A stretch of 52,461 nucleotides of DNA from Chloroflexota bacterium (GTDB lineage Bacteria > Chloroflexota > Dehalococcoidia > SM23-28-2 > RBG-16-64-32), in the NCBI GenBank assembly GCA_022574655.1, contig JACZRQ010000005.1, forward strand, positions 1 to 52,461, in the 5' to 3' direction. A program made the translations under genes and the position numbers. Shown here piece by piece: positions 19,583 to 27,642 of this stretch; the stretch's first letter is position 1; each line of letters starts with the position of its first letter. A model generated the notes under the pieces. The model did no database searches. It worked only from the letters and a program-made list of their open reading frames with translations, and was not told where the DNA came from.

Positions 19583-19733
19583 CGAACAAAGACTGGCGTC
19601 GATCCCTGTTGCTAGGCGCTTCAGCTGCACGCCCGGTCGAACCGGCCAGAATGTAGCTAGGTAGCTTCAGCCGAACAGCCGGCCCCGGGCGATCACTTCG
19701 AAACCATTCCTTCCCGTCACAGACAAGGCAAAC

Positions 19734-19754
19734 GCCCCGATCTCTCGGGGCGCT
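19734..19754 (-). terminator. Hairpin, possible terminator for the minus-strand gene ending at 19794
   Basis: GCCCCGA-tctc-TCGGGGC with a partially T-rich tail (GTTTGCCTT) on the minus strand. Confidence 0.4.
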
Positions 19755-19793
19755 TACCTGAGGCCGAACAGCGCAGGATGTAGTTGTCAGTGT

Positions 19794-20744
19794 TTAGAAA
19801 CGGCCGCGCGGAGATCCAAACCCCTTAAACGGACCGTCACGCCGGTCGAGGCGCCGCCATCGTTGGATCTTCGTCGGATCGTGGGGCGTTTCGTTCTCGC
19901 CTTTAGGCGGTTGAACGTCGCCCTCGCCGCTCTTCTCATCGGCTCGTTCGCCGTTAGTCGACGTCTCGCCGGACTTACGAGGCTCACCGTGCGAAATTCC
20001 CCCGTTCGTGTCCTCTGCGACTCGGCGCGCGACGTCGGCTGTGCTCTCGCCGTTAGTGCGCAGCTCGGCAGCGGACTTCGAACCGCGCTCGACGCTGTAC
20101 TGTACCACCGGGAATGGCGGCCGGCCGTCGTCATCTCCGTTGTGACCGTTGGGGCGCGTTGCCGGTTCTTCGGACCGTTCCCGACGCACGATCGTCGTTT
20201 TCGTCTCGATGACCAGGTCCGGCATATCGGGAATCGTAATCGTTGACGAGATCGGTGGCGGGGTGTCCGGGCGAATGCGCGCCCGGTCCTCGTCATCGAG
20301 CACTATCTCGACCGGGACCGCCCAGTAGATCGATATCTTATCGAACTCCAGCCCGCTCGTGATCTCCTGCCGTACAAACATCCACGCCGTCGGCAGGTCC
20401 GCAAACGAGAACGGATAAACGACGCCTTCCCGCTCGTCGTCGCGGATCAAGACAACGGACTCTCCGTACTCGTCCCTATCGGCTCGCCACTCCTCGCTCG
20501 GCTCGGCGGGAAGAGCCCAGAACGGAAACACAGCGTTGCCGGCTCGCTCGGGATGCCAGAGATCGATGTACTCACAAGCCGCCTCCGCGTCTTCGAAGCG
20601 GTGGATTCTCAGAGCGGTTAGGCCTCCGAAGTCCGAAGTCAGCAGTATGAGCGGCGGCTTCTTGGAGAGCGCTCTGTTTTGTGCCGTCTCTCGCAAGTCC
20701 CCGGGCTTTGAGTTCAGCCCGAGTAGTTTCCTCAACCAGGACAT
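19794..20744 (-). CDS. Uncharacterised protein with long disordered linker and conserved C-terminal tail GPFKGFGSPRGRF
   Basis: ORF 19794..20828; likely start MSWLRKLLGLNSK at 20744 with SD GGGAGGG. Globular N-terminal ~190 aa, low-complexity hydrophilic linker, ends KIQRWRRLDRRDGPFKGFGSPRGRF. Confidence 0.75.
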   Translation of the reverse strand: MSWLRKLLGLNSKPGDLRETAQNRALSKKPPLILLTSDFGGLTALRIHRFEDAEAACEYIDLWHPERAGNAVFPFWALPAEPSEEWRADRDEYGESVVLIRDDEREGVVYPFSFADLPTAWMFVRQEITSGLEFDKISIYWAVPVEIVLDDEDRARIRPDTPPPISSTITIPDMPDLVIETKTTIVRRERSEEPATRPNGHNGDDDGRPPFPVVQYSVERGSKSAAELRTNGESTADVARRVAEDTNGGISHGEPRKSGETSTNGERADEKSGEGDVQPPKGENETPHDPTKIQRWRRLDRRDGPFKGFGSPRGRF

Positions 20745-20841
20745 CTTGGTCACCCTCCCAAAACTCGTCACAGATGCCGTTCGGCATTTCGATCGGCCCC
20801 CGGCAGGTGGGTCGTCGTCAATCACCACACTGACGCATGGA

Positions 20842-20891
20842 AGTGAACTGCTCGGTTAACGAACCTTAACCAAGGTGAAGATTCGGTAAAG
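20842..20891 (-). promoter_or_regulatory. Four-box Pho-like direct-repeat array
   Basis: Minus strand CTTTACC-N4-CTTCACC-N13-GTTAACC-N5-GTTCACT, 97 nt upstream of the 20744 start. Confidence 0.5.
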
Positions 20892-21066
20892 ACCGGACTT
20901 AAGGGTGGTGTTTGTCTAGGCCTAGGATTTGCCGGGCGAGCGGCTCGTCGCGAGCGACGACAACAAGCCGTAGCCCTTGATGCTCCCTAGCTCGATTGAG
21001 AGTACGGTGATGCCCCCGACGTGTCTGATGTCAGCCCACACCCCTGCGATCGCAACCTATCGCGCG

Positions 21067-21249
21067 CTAGGTATGCCTCCGGTTCTGTGAACACCCCGAG
21101 TGAGGTGAGCTTTGGTGACGTTCTTGCCTGCTCGCAGCGACGACTATCATCGCCCAAACGACAGCCCCGATGACGACTAGGATCAGTACGTAGAGAAGCA
21201 CCTCCAGATCACTGACCTTCGCGCGCCCACTCTCGCGCTGACGGCACAC
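21067..21249 (-). CDS. Small single-TM protein (tentative)
   Basis: 60-aa ORF with one hydrophobic helix (EVLLYVLILVVIGAVVWAMIVVAA); overlaps end of upstream gene. Confidence 0.3.
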   Translation of the reverse strand: MCRQRESGRAKVSDLEVLLYVLILVVIGAVVWAMIVVAASRQERHQSSPHSGCSQNRRHT

Positions 21250-22210
21250 CAGCCAACCCCGTCGCCGCCTCCACGCCGTTCACGATCGCTCGCTCCACCG
21301 CCCGTGTCGCCAGCGCGGCGAGCTGCAAGATGTCCGTCTCCGTATCGTTTGTACCTGTCGCGAGCGCAAAGATCGTGTCCCCATCCACTATCGTGTGGGC
21401 TGGCACGATCGTCCGTGCCAGACCCGCCTGCCCCGCGATGGCGAGTCTTAGCGCCTGCTCTTGTGTCAGCACGGCGTCCGTGGCGACCACGCCGATCGTG
21501 CTGTTCGCTTCCACCGCAAACGGCGGCAGGAGGGGCTCCTTCCTCATGATCTCGAGCGTCCTGTCGAACGTCCCAGGTTCGTCGCCGCGCGGTCCCGCCA
21601 CGACCCTGCCGGAATCGGGATCAACGACCTCGCCGAACGCGTTGACGACAACCACCGCCGCGACTGTGATCCCCGAGTCGGTCCGTTCGGACGCGCTGCC
21701 AACGCCACCCTTGAGCGAACGCTCCGGTCCCAGCGCCTTGCCTACGGTTGCGCCTGCGCCGGCGCCAACGGTCCCCACTTCGATCTCTCCTGGGCCTGCT
21801 GCCTCGCACGCCGCGTAGCCCGCGTCTGCGTCCGGCCGCACGTCCGCGCGGCCGATCGACAGGTCGAAGATCACCGCCGCTGGCACGATCGGCACCAACA
21901 CGGGCGCCTCATGGTCAGGCGATACGTCCCGTCCCTGCCCCCGCTCTTCCAGCCAGCGCATGACACCGCCTGCTGCGTCGAGGCCGTAGGCGCTCCCACC
22001 GGACAGGACCAACGCGTGTACCCGGTCGATGACGTTGCCGGGCCGAAGCAGGTCCGTCTCTCGCGTCCCCGGTGCGCCGCCGCGCACGTCCACGGCTGCA
22101 AGCACACCATTCGGGCAAAGAACTACCGTGCAGCCGGTGGCCGCGTCCCTATCGGTCCAGTGACCGATGGTGATATCGGGCAGGTCGCTCATTTCATTCG
22201 GTCGAGGCAC
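21209..22210 (-). CDS. P1 family peptidase (DmpA/aminopeptidase-like)
   Basis: 333 aa; ITIGHWTDRDAATGCTVVLCPNGVLAAVDVRGGAPGTRETDLL, HALVLSGGSAYGLDAAGGVMRWLEE, VGAGAGATVGK. Confidence 0.93.
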   Translation of the reverse strand: MPRPNEMSDLPDITIGHWTDRDAATGCTVVLCPNGVLAAVDVRGGAPGTRETDLLRPGNVIDRVHALVLSGGSAYGLDAAGGVMRWLEERGQGRDVSPDHEAPVLVPIVPAAVIFDLSIGRADVRPDADAGYAACEAAGPGEIEVGTVGAGAGATVGKALGPERSLKGGVGSASERTDSGITVAAVVVVNAFGEVVDPDSGRVVAGPRGDEPGTFDRTLEIMRKEPLLPPFAVEANSTIGVVATDAVLTQEQALRLAIAGQAGLARTIVPAHTIVDGDTIFALATGTNDTETDILQLAALATRAVERAIVNGVEAATGLAGVPSAREWAREGQ

Positions 22211-22342
22211 GAAAACGAATCCATTTGCGGCAATGATACGTCCATATACCTAGGGGCTGCTGTCGCGAAACTAATCATAGATGGCCGCCGTCTTATAATA
22301 CGTAGAAGTCGGACTGATCACATACGGAGGTATCGAACTTAA

Positions 22343-23134
22343 TTGAAACGTCTACCACGCCCCGGTTTCGCTTGGCTCCAGCGCTTTAGGACTCAGGTCA
22401 GAGACGCTGGTCCCGCTCGGCGTGCTCTCATGACTGGAGGCCTCGTTACCTTCGTCGCTGGCGTCGCGCTTTTCACCGTCGGCATCATTGGCGTGATCGA
22501 TGATGGGGGCGAGGAAGTTGTCAACGTGCCGCCCCGCGGATATAGCACCGACCTCAACCTGCGAGCCGATGCTAATCCAAGCCCTGCGCCAGAGACCGAG
22601 GCTCCCACGCCAACGCCTGAGCCAACGCCAACGCTGCCCCAGGACGGATACCGTCTGGTCATCGACAAACTCTCGATTGACGGCGTAGTCGATACCTACG
22701 GACTCGATGAGAACGCAATCCCGCAAGTGCCAACGGGAGAGGGTGCGGGGCAAGTGGTCGCTTGGTACGACTTCTCGGCCCGCCCCGGTGTCGGCAGCAA
22801 CGCCGTTTTCGCCGGCCACAACAGCTGGTTTGGCACGGGGATTTTTCGCTTCCTCGGAGATCTCTTGCCCGGCGACGAAGTGCGCCTCGTCAACGATGAC
22901 GGTACAGAGATGCTGTATACCATCACAGACGTCTTCTCCGTCGATCCCGATGACCCGGATTCGCTCCAGGTGATGCGCGCTACCGACAAGGATGTGCTTA
23001 CGCTGATCACCTGCGGTGGGACGTTCATCGACACTAACGATCCCATCTTCGGCGGCGAGTTCACTGATCGTGTCGTCGTCCGCGCCGCTCTCACGTCCGT
23101 CACGGGCGACGCCGTCGCTGCCATTGGCCGCTGA
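22343..23134 (+). CDS. Sortase (class E/F-like), copy 1
   Basis: 263 aa, TTG start; N-terminal TM, Pro/Thr linker (PTPEPTPTLPQ), YRLVIDKLSIDGVV...NAVFAGHNSW...DVLTLITCGGTF...RVVVRA (His, Cys, Arg). Confidence 0.9.
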   Translation: MKRLPRPGFAWLQRFRTQVRDAGPARRALMTGGLVTFVAGVALFTVGIIGVIDDGGEEVVNVPPRGYSTDLNLRADANPSPAPETEAPTPTPEPTPTLPQDGYRLVIDKLSIDGVVDTYGLDENAIPQVPTGEGAGQVVAWYDFSARPGVGSNAVFAGHNSWFGTGIFRFLGDLLPGDEVRLVNDDGTEMLYTITDVFSVDPDDPDSLQVMRATDKDVLTLITCGGTFIDTNDPIFGGEFTDRVVVRAALTSVTGDAVAAIGR

Positions 23135-23260
23135 CCGAACCAAACTCCTCCCTAATCCCTCTCGAATCCGGTTACGTTCCACTGGCTCGTGCGTTATCAA
23201 TCGTAAGCGTGGGGTATCGTCGCGCCTGCTTATCGCTAATGAAATTGAGGTTCTCGCAAC

Positions 23261-23944
23261 TTGCCGCACAGCGTTAAGAGTATCTATTTCACCCTCGGCC
23301 TCATCTGCATCCTCTTCGGCACTGCCCTGGTCGGCTTCGCCACCTACGGAATCCTCACCAACGACACCTTCCAGCAGTGGATCTACATCCGGCCGGCACA
23401 GCCAACCCCCGCCGCCGCCGGTGTATCGCAGCAACCAGACTCCAGCCCCCTCGGCGATGGCCCCTACAGGCTTGTCATCGACAAGCTTGGCGTCGACGCG
23501 CCCATAGCAACGTTTGGGCTCGACGAGAACGCCGTGCCTCAGGTCCCGTACGATGCAGCACTCGTCGCCTGGTACGACTTCTCGTCTTCTCCCGGTACGG
23601 GCAGCAACGCGGTATTCGCTGGCCACAAGACTTGGCGCGGCGACGCTGTCTTTCTCAAGCTGGAAGACCTTAACATCGGCGACGATATCGAACTTCGAGG
23701 TGAAGATGGCGGACAGATCCTCTACCGCGTCTCGGAAACTGTACTCGTAGACCCCGCCGATCGAAGCGCCCTCGATTGGATGAAGGCCACAGAGACCGAC
23801 TCGGTCACGCTCATCACCTGCGGCGGCACCTGGTTTGAGACGAATGACTTCGCCGGCGCCGACTACACTCTGCGGGTAGTCGTGAGGGCGGACCGCGTTG
23901 ACGCTAGCGTCGCCTCTGCGCTCGACTCGCAGCCCGGTGGCTAG
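23261..23944 (+). CDS. Sortase (class E/F-like), copy 2
   Basis: 227 aa; YRLVIDKLGVDAPIATFGLDENAVPQVP...NAVFAGHKTW...SVTLITCGGTW...LRVVVRA. Confidence 0.9.
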   Translation: MPHSVKSIYFTLGLICILFGTALVGFATYGILTNDTFQQWIYIRPAQPTPAAAGVSQQPDSSPLGDGPYRLVIDKLGVDAPIATFGLDENAVPQVPYDAALVAWYDFSSSPGTGSNAVFAGHKTWRGDAVFLKLEDLNIGDDIELRGEDGGQILYRVSETVLVDPADRSALDWMKATETDSVTLITCGGTWFETNDFAGADYTLRVVVRADRVDASVASALDSQPGG

Positions 23945-23988
23945 CCCGTTTACACCGAACTCTTACCGGCATACCTCCACCAGCGCCC

Positions 23989-24015
23989 CTTAACCGTTCC
24001 TTCACCGCATATAAT
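23989..24015 (+). promoter_or_regulatory. Pho-like direct repeat plus -10 box upstream of sortase copy 3
   Basis: CTTAACC-N4-CTTCACC-N3-TATAAT; 11-nt phased repeats immediately upstream of a consensus -10. Confidence 0.5.
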
Positions 24016-24052
24016 TTGAGACAGGCCAAGACCAGTCGCTCTACATAACGCG

Positions 24053-24889
24053 ATGAAGATCATGCTTCGGACGCTGCTATTCCTCATCAGGGGCCCTGCG
24101 CGCTTCCTGGGATTCGGGTCTCCTACGAACCGGGCTCGCGAGCAGCCTCGTCCGCGTCGCGTTCAGCGGGCTGTCGTCGCTCTTGGTGTCGTGGGCATGC
24201 TCGTCGGCATCTCATTGATTTCGATCGGCACGTACGACTACCTCAGCTCTAGCGAGGCTAGCATCCCGGACAAGCCGCGAGTGCTCGATTATCGATTCGA
24301 CCCCGGCGGCATCTACGACCGGCCCGTCGGCGTCGTCACCCCAACCCCCGAAGCGACTCCCACTCCCACGGCGGAGCCAACAGAGGCGCCTGTAGTCGCT
24401 CCCGCGCCGCCTCCTCCTCTACGGGACTCTCCGTTCAGCCTCGTTATCGACAAGATCGGCATCAACTCAACTGTCTTCACCTATGGCCTCGATGCCAACC
24501 AGGTTCCGGAGGTGCCGCTGAACCCCTGGGACGTCGCCTGGTACGACTTCTCCGCCCGACCGGGCACAGGCAGCAACGCCGTCTTCGCCGCCCACGTCAC
24601 TTGGAACGGCCCGGCCGTCTTCTACTATCTCGACCAACTCGTCGTTGGGGACGAGGTCAAACTGCTCGGTGATAACGGCATCGAACTCGTATACACCATC
24701 ACGGAAAGCTACCTCGTCGATCCGAGCGATCCGGCCACGCTCTCCGTGATGCACGGTACAGAAGAAGACGTCATCACCCTCATCACCTGCGGTGGCACCT
24801 TCTTCTACACCGGCGACCCCACCTTCGGCGGCGACTACACAAACCGCCGGATCATCCGCGCTACCCTTCAGACGATCAGCGAAGTCTAA
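24053..24889 (+). CDS. Sortase (class E/F-like), copy 3
   Basis: 278 aa; FSLVIDKIGINSTVFTYGLDANQVPEVP...NAVFAAHVTW...DVITLITCGGTFFYTGDPTFGGDYTNRRIIRA. Confidence 0.9.
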   Translation: MKIMLRTLLFLIRGPARFLGFGSPTNRAREQPRPRRVQRAVVALGVVGMLVGISLISIGTYDYLSSSEASIPDKPRVLDYRFDPGGIYDRPVGVVTPTPEATPTPTAEPTEAPVVAPAPPPPLRDSPFSLVIDKIGINSTVFTYGLDANQVPEVPLNPWDVAWYDFSARPGTGSNAVFAAHVTWNGPAVFYYLDQLVVGDEVKLLGDNGIELVYTITESYLVDPSDPATLSVMHGTEEDVITLITCGGTFFYTGDPTFGGDYTNRRIIRATLQTISEV

Positions 24890-26298
24890 GCGATCGCGCC
24901 GGCGGCTTTCCGGATCGTCTCCCACGCCCGCTCCACGTGCTTCCTTCCCGTCGTCTCTTGGCCGATCGACAGGCGAAGCGTCAGCTTGCCGTCCAGCTTC
25001 GTGTGAGTCATGAACATCCGCCCCGCCTCGTTCACACGGTCCATGATCTCCTGGTTCACCTCGTCGCCGCCCCGATGGCGGAAGCACACGAGCGATAGCA
25101 GTACCGGCGCCGCCACTTCGAAGTCCGGGTCATCCTCCACCCACGCCGCAAACTCCTGCGCCATCGCAACGTGCCCGCGCACGATCTCTCGTAGCGCCTT
25201 CACACCGTACGAGCGGATCACGAACCACAGCTTGAGCGAGCGGAACCGCCGCCCCAGCTCCACCTGCCAGTCCCGATAGTCGATCACCTCGCCCGACTCA
25301 CTGGCGACGTTTCGCAGGTACTCCGGCACAACGCTCATCGCAGCGGTCAGCTTCCGGCGGTCGGCCACGTAGAACGCGCTGCAATCGACGTTCGTCAGCA
25401 TCCACTTATGCGGGTTGAACAGGTAACTGTCTGCGAACTCCAACCCCTCGTGCAGGAACCGGAACTCCGGGCAGAGCGCCGCCGTTCCCGCCATCGCCGC
25501 GTCGACGTGCAGCCACACCCCATGTTCCGCGCAGATACGGCCGATCTCCGGCACCGGATCGATCGCCGTCGAAGACGTCGTCCCCACGGTCGCGCACACC
25601 AATACAGGTGTCCGCCCAGCCACCTTGTCGTCGCGGATCGCTTGCGCCAGCGCCGCGGGCCTCATCGCGAACGTCTCGTCCGTCTCGATCTTGCGCAGGT
25701 TCGCGCTCCCGATACCCGCTATCCGCACCGCCTTCTCGATCGAAGAGTGCGCTTCCGCCGACGTATAAGCGGTGAGCCCGTCGGACACACCCGCCTCGTT
25801 GCTTCGCCCTCCCGTCGCCTGCTCCCGCGCCGCGACCGCCGCGACGAGCGACCCGCTCGATGCCGTCGCCTGTATAACGCCGCCTCCCGTCGCCGTCGAC
25901 TTGAACTTCTCGGGCAGCCCTACCATCTCCGCCAGCCAATCGAGCACGTGCGTTTCCAGCTCCGTGCACGCCGGGCTCGTCACCCACATCATCCCCTGAA
26001 CCCCCAACCCGGCGGAAAGCAGCTCGCCTAAGATCGATGGCCCTGACGTATTGCCGGGAAAGTACCCGAAGAAGTTCGGCGACTGCCAGTGCGTCACGCC
26101 CGGCATGATGATCTCGTCCACGTCCTTCAGGATCCGCTCGAACGGCTCACCCTCCTCCGGCGCCGCCGCCGGAAGCCCGGCTCGTACGTCCCCCGGCTTG
26201 ACCCGCGACAGCACGGGATACTCCTCGACGTTCTCCATATAATCGGCTATCCAGTCGATGACTTGATAGCCATGCTGTCGGAATTCCTCAGAGTTCAT
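24886..26298 (-). CDS. PLP-dependent decarboxylase (aromatic-L-amino-acid decarboxylase-like)
   Basis: 470 aa; SPNFFGYFPGNTSGPSILGELLSAGLGVQGMMWVTSPACTELETHVLDWLAEM; LHVDAAMAGTAALCPEFR; DSYLFNPHKWMLTNVDCSAFYV (HKW Lys). Confidence 0.95.
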   Translation of the reverse strand: MNSEEFRQHGYQVIDWIADYMENVEEYPVLSRVKPGDVRAGLPAAAPEEGEPFERILKDVDEIIMPGVTHWQSPNFFGYFPGNTSGPSILGELLSAGLGVQGMMWVTSPACTELETHVLDWLAEMVGLPEKFKSTATGGGVIQATASSGSLVAAVAAREQATGGRSNEAGVSDGLTAYTSAEAHSSIEKAVRIAGIGSANLRKIETDETFAMRPAALAQAIRDDKVAGRTPVLVCATVGTTSSTAIDPVPEIGRICAEHGVWLHVDAAMAGTAALCPEFRFLHEGLEFADSYLFNPHKWMLTNVDCSAFYVADRRKLTAAMSVVPEYLRNVASESGEVIDYRDWQVELGRRFRSLKLWFVIRSYGVKALREIVRGHVAMAQEFAAWVEDDPDFEVAAPVLLSLVCFRHRGGDEVNQEIMDRVNEAGRMFMTHTKLDGKLTLRLSIGQETTGRKHVERAWETIRKAAGAIA

Positions 26299-26340
26299 GT
26301 CGTGCCTTTTTCGTTACTCCGAGGTTGGATCAGGTTCCTT

Positions 26341-26393
26341 CCCGCTCGTCCTGCATGCCCGCCTGTGGAGGGAGGTATCGAAGGATCGAGCGG
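26341..26393. repeat. Dispersed palindromic repeat, nested-hairpin variant
   Basis: cccgctcgtcctgcatgcccgcctgtggagggaggtatcgaaggatcgagcgg; relatives at 26410, 40463 and 40996. Confidence 0.7.
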
Positions 26394-26409
26394 AGGCACT
26401 GCGCCCCTG

Positions 26410-26464
26410 CCCGCTCATCCTGCCTGCCCTCCTGTGGAGGGAGCTTGTCGAAGGACTGAGCGGG
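26410..26464. repeat. Dispersed palindromic repeat, nested-hairpin variant
   Basis: cccgctcatcctgcctgccctcctgtggagggagcttgtcgaaggactgagcggg. Confidence 0.75.
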
Positions 26465-26646
26465 GTAAGAGGCAACCCGGCCGTGAGATTGGGTTGCAGA
26501 CGCGCGGCTGGCGTCTGGCGAGACACCAGCCAAAGACGGAACCGAAGACTGAGACACTGTTTCAGAAGTTTGAGCGGTTGGCGGGCAAGGTCGTGCGGGT
26601 GCCGAAGGATACGGCTGATAGAGAGAAGAAACGGAGGCGAACGTAG

Positions 26647-27519
26647 TCACTCTGGCAATCTTGTCGCGATCTGGCACATGAACGCCCGCGTTGCCGTCAG
26701 GATTTCGCGCGCTCGCGATTCGCTGTAGCTCTGGTGGGCGTGCATTACCTCGTTGCGCCAAGCATCCTTGAAATATCGCAACTGAGTTGCCGCGTCCGAA
26801 TACCACTGGCGATCATCGCGCCAATTCGAACCATGCGATTTCTCGTCAATGCGCTTGATGGCCTGTTCGATCTGGACTAGTAAGTCATGCCAATTCTTGT
26901 TGGTCGCCGCTGGCACCATTAGGTCCTTGCCGAGCGCCATTAAGCCCACCTCGGCAGCACGCATCGCGTGAAAGACGCTCGCCGCTGGTCGCCCGAGCGC
27001 GTAGCACTTTGCGGACTCTCGGAGGTCTTCGAGAGTCGATGAGAATCGGTCATGCACGTCGTCTGTGATGCCATCCAGTGGTTCGCGATAATAGTTCGCC
27101 TCGGCGGAGCTGACGTGCAGAAACACGGTCTGGGCCAACTCAATCGCCAACGCTGAACGGAGTATCGTGACGTGGTCGTGAAGCTTGGCCCTAGGGTGCG
27201 TGTGCGGATTATTGCCCTCAAGGATTTTGACCACATCCTCGGTGTGGCTCGCCGCGACCCGCAACCCGAGGCGCTTCATGTCCTTGATGGCTTCCTCAAA
27301 GAACACGGTGAACATGATCTCGTCGCGCTGCCCGACAGACGCGCCCGGAGTCATGGCAGCGAGATCCAGCGCCCCTAGGCCGTAGTAGAAATTCCCAAAT
27401 GCTCCTAGAACCACCTCATCTTCGGCGAATTGCATGATGTTCCCCAGACTGACGAGCCTGTAGGGTTCCCCCTCCCAAGGCGGAATCGTTTGGCAGGCTC
27501 GTTCAAGCGCAATCATCAC
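26647..27519 (-). CDS. HEPN-like protein (RNEVMH = Rx4H motif)
   Basis: 290 aa; ESAKCYALGRPAASVFHAMRAAEVGLMALGKDL and YFKDAWRNEVMHAHQSYSESRAREILTATRAFMCQIATRL. Confidence 0.6.
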   Translation of the reverse strand: MMIALERACQTIPPWEGEPYRLVSLGNIMQFAEDEVVLGAFGNFYYGLGALDLAAMTPGASVGQRDEIMFTVFFEEAIKDMKRLGLRVAASHTEDVVKILEGNNPHTHPRAKLHDHVTILRSALAIELAQTVFLHVSSAEANYYREPLDGITDDVHDRFSSTLEDLRESAKCYALGRPAASVFHAMRAAEVGLMALGKDLMVPAATNKNWHDLLVQIEQAIKRIDEKSHGSNWRDDRQWYSDAATQLRYFKDAWRNEVMHAHQSYSESRAREILTATRAFMCQIATRLPE

Positions 27520-27583
27520 GCCGCTTTGCCTGCTGAGGCAAATATATTAGTTCACATCGAAGGATCGTGCGCAGAAAGACGGC

Positions 27584-27605
27584 GACCCGGCCTCAAGGCC
27601 GGGTT
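27584..27605. repeat. GC-rich hairpin repeat (gACCCGGCC-tcaa-GGCCGGGTt)
   Basis: 8-bp perfect stem; related degenerate element at 26472-26497. Confidence 0.5.
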
Positions 27606-27642
27606 GCATGCGTTTCTTACGTCTCGAACCTTTCGGAGCCGT

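Noticed and set aside
21461-22342. 293-aa plus-strand ORF
   Set aside because: Antisense to the P1 peptidase; no domain and biased composition.
22352-23626. 424-aa minus-strand ORF across the sortases
   Set aside because: Antisense to two sortases with intact catalytic motifs; no recognisable domain.
26297-26728. Plus-strand ORFs across the repeat region
   Set aside because: Their translations consist largely of the dispersed hairpin repeats and antisense HEPN sequence.
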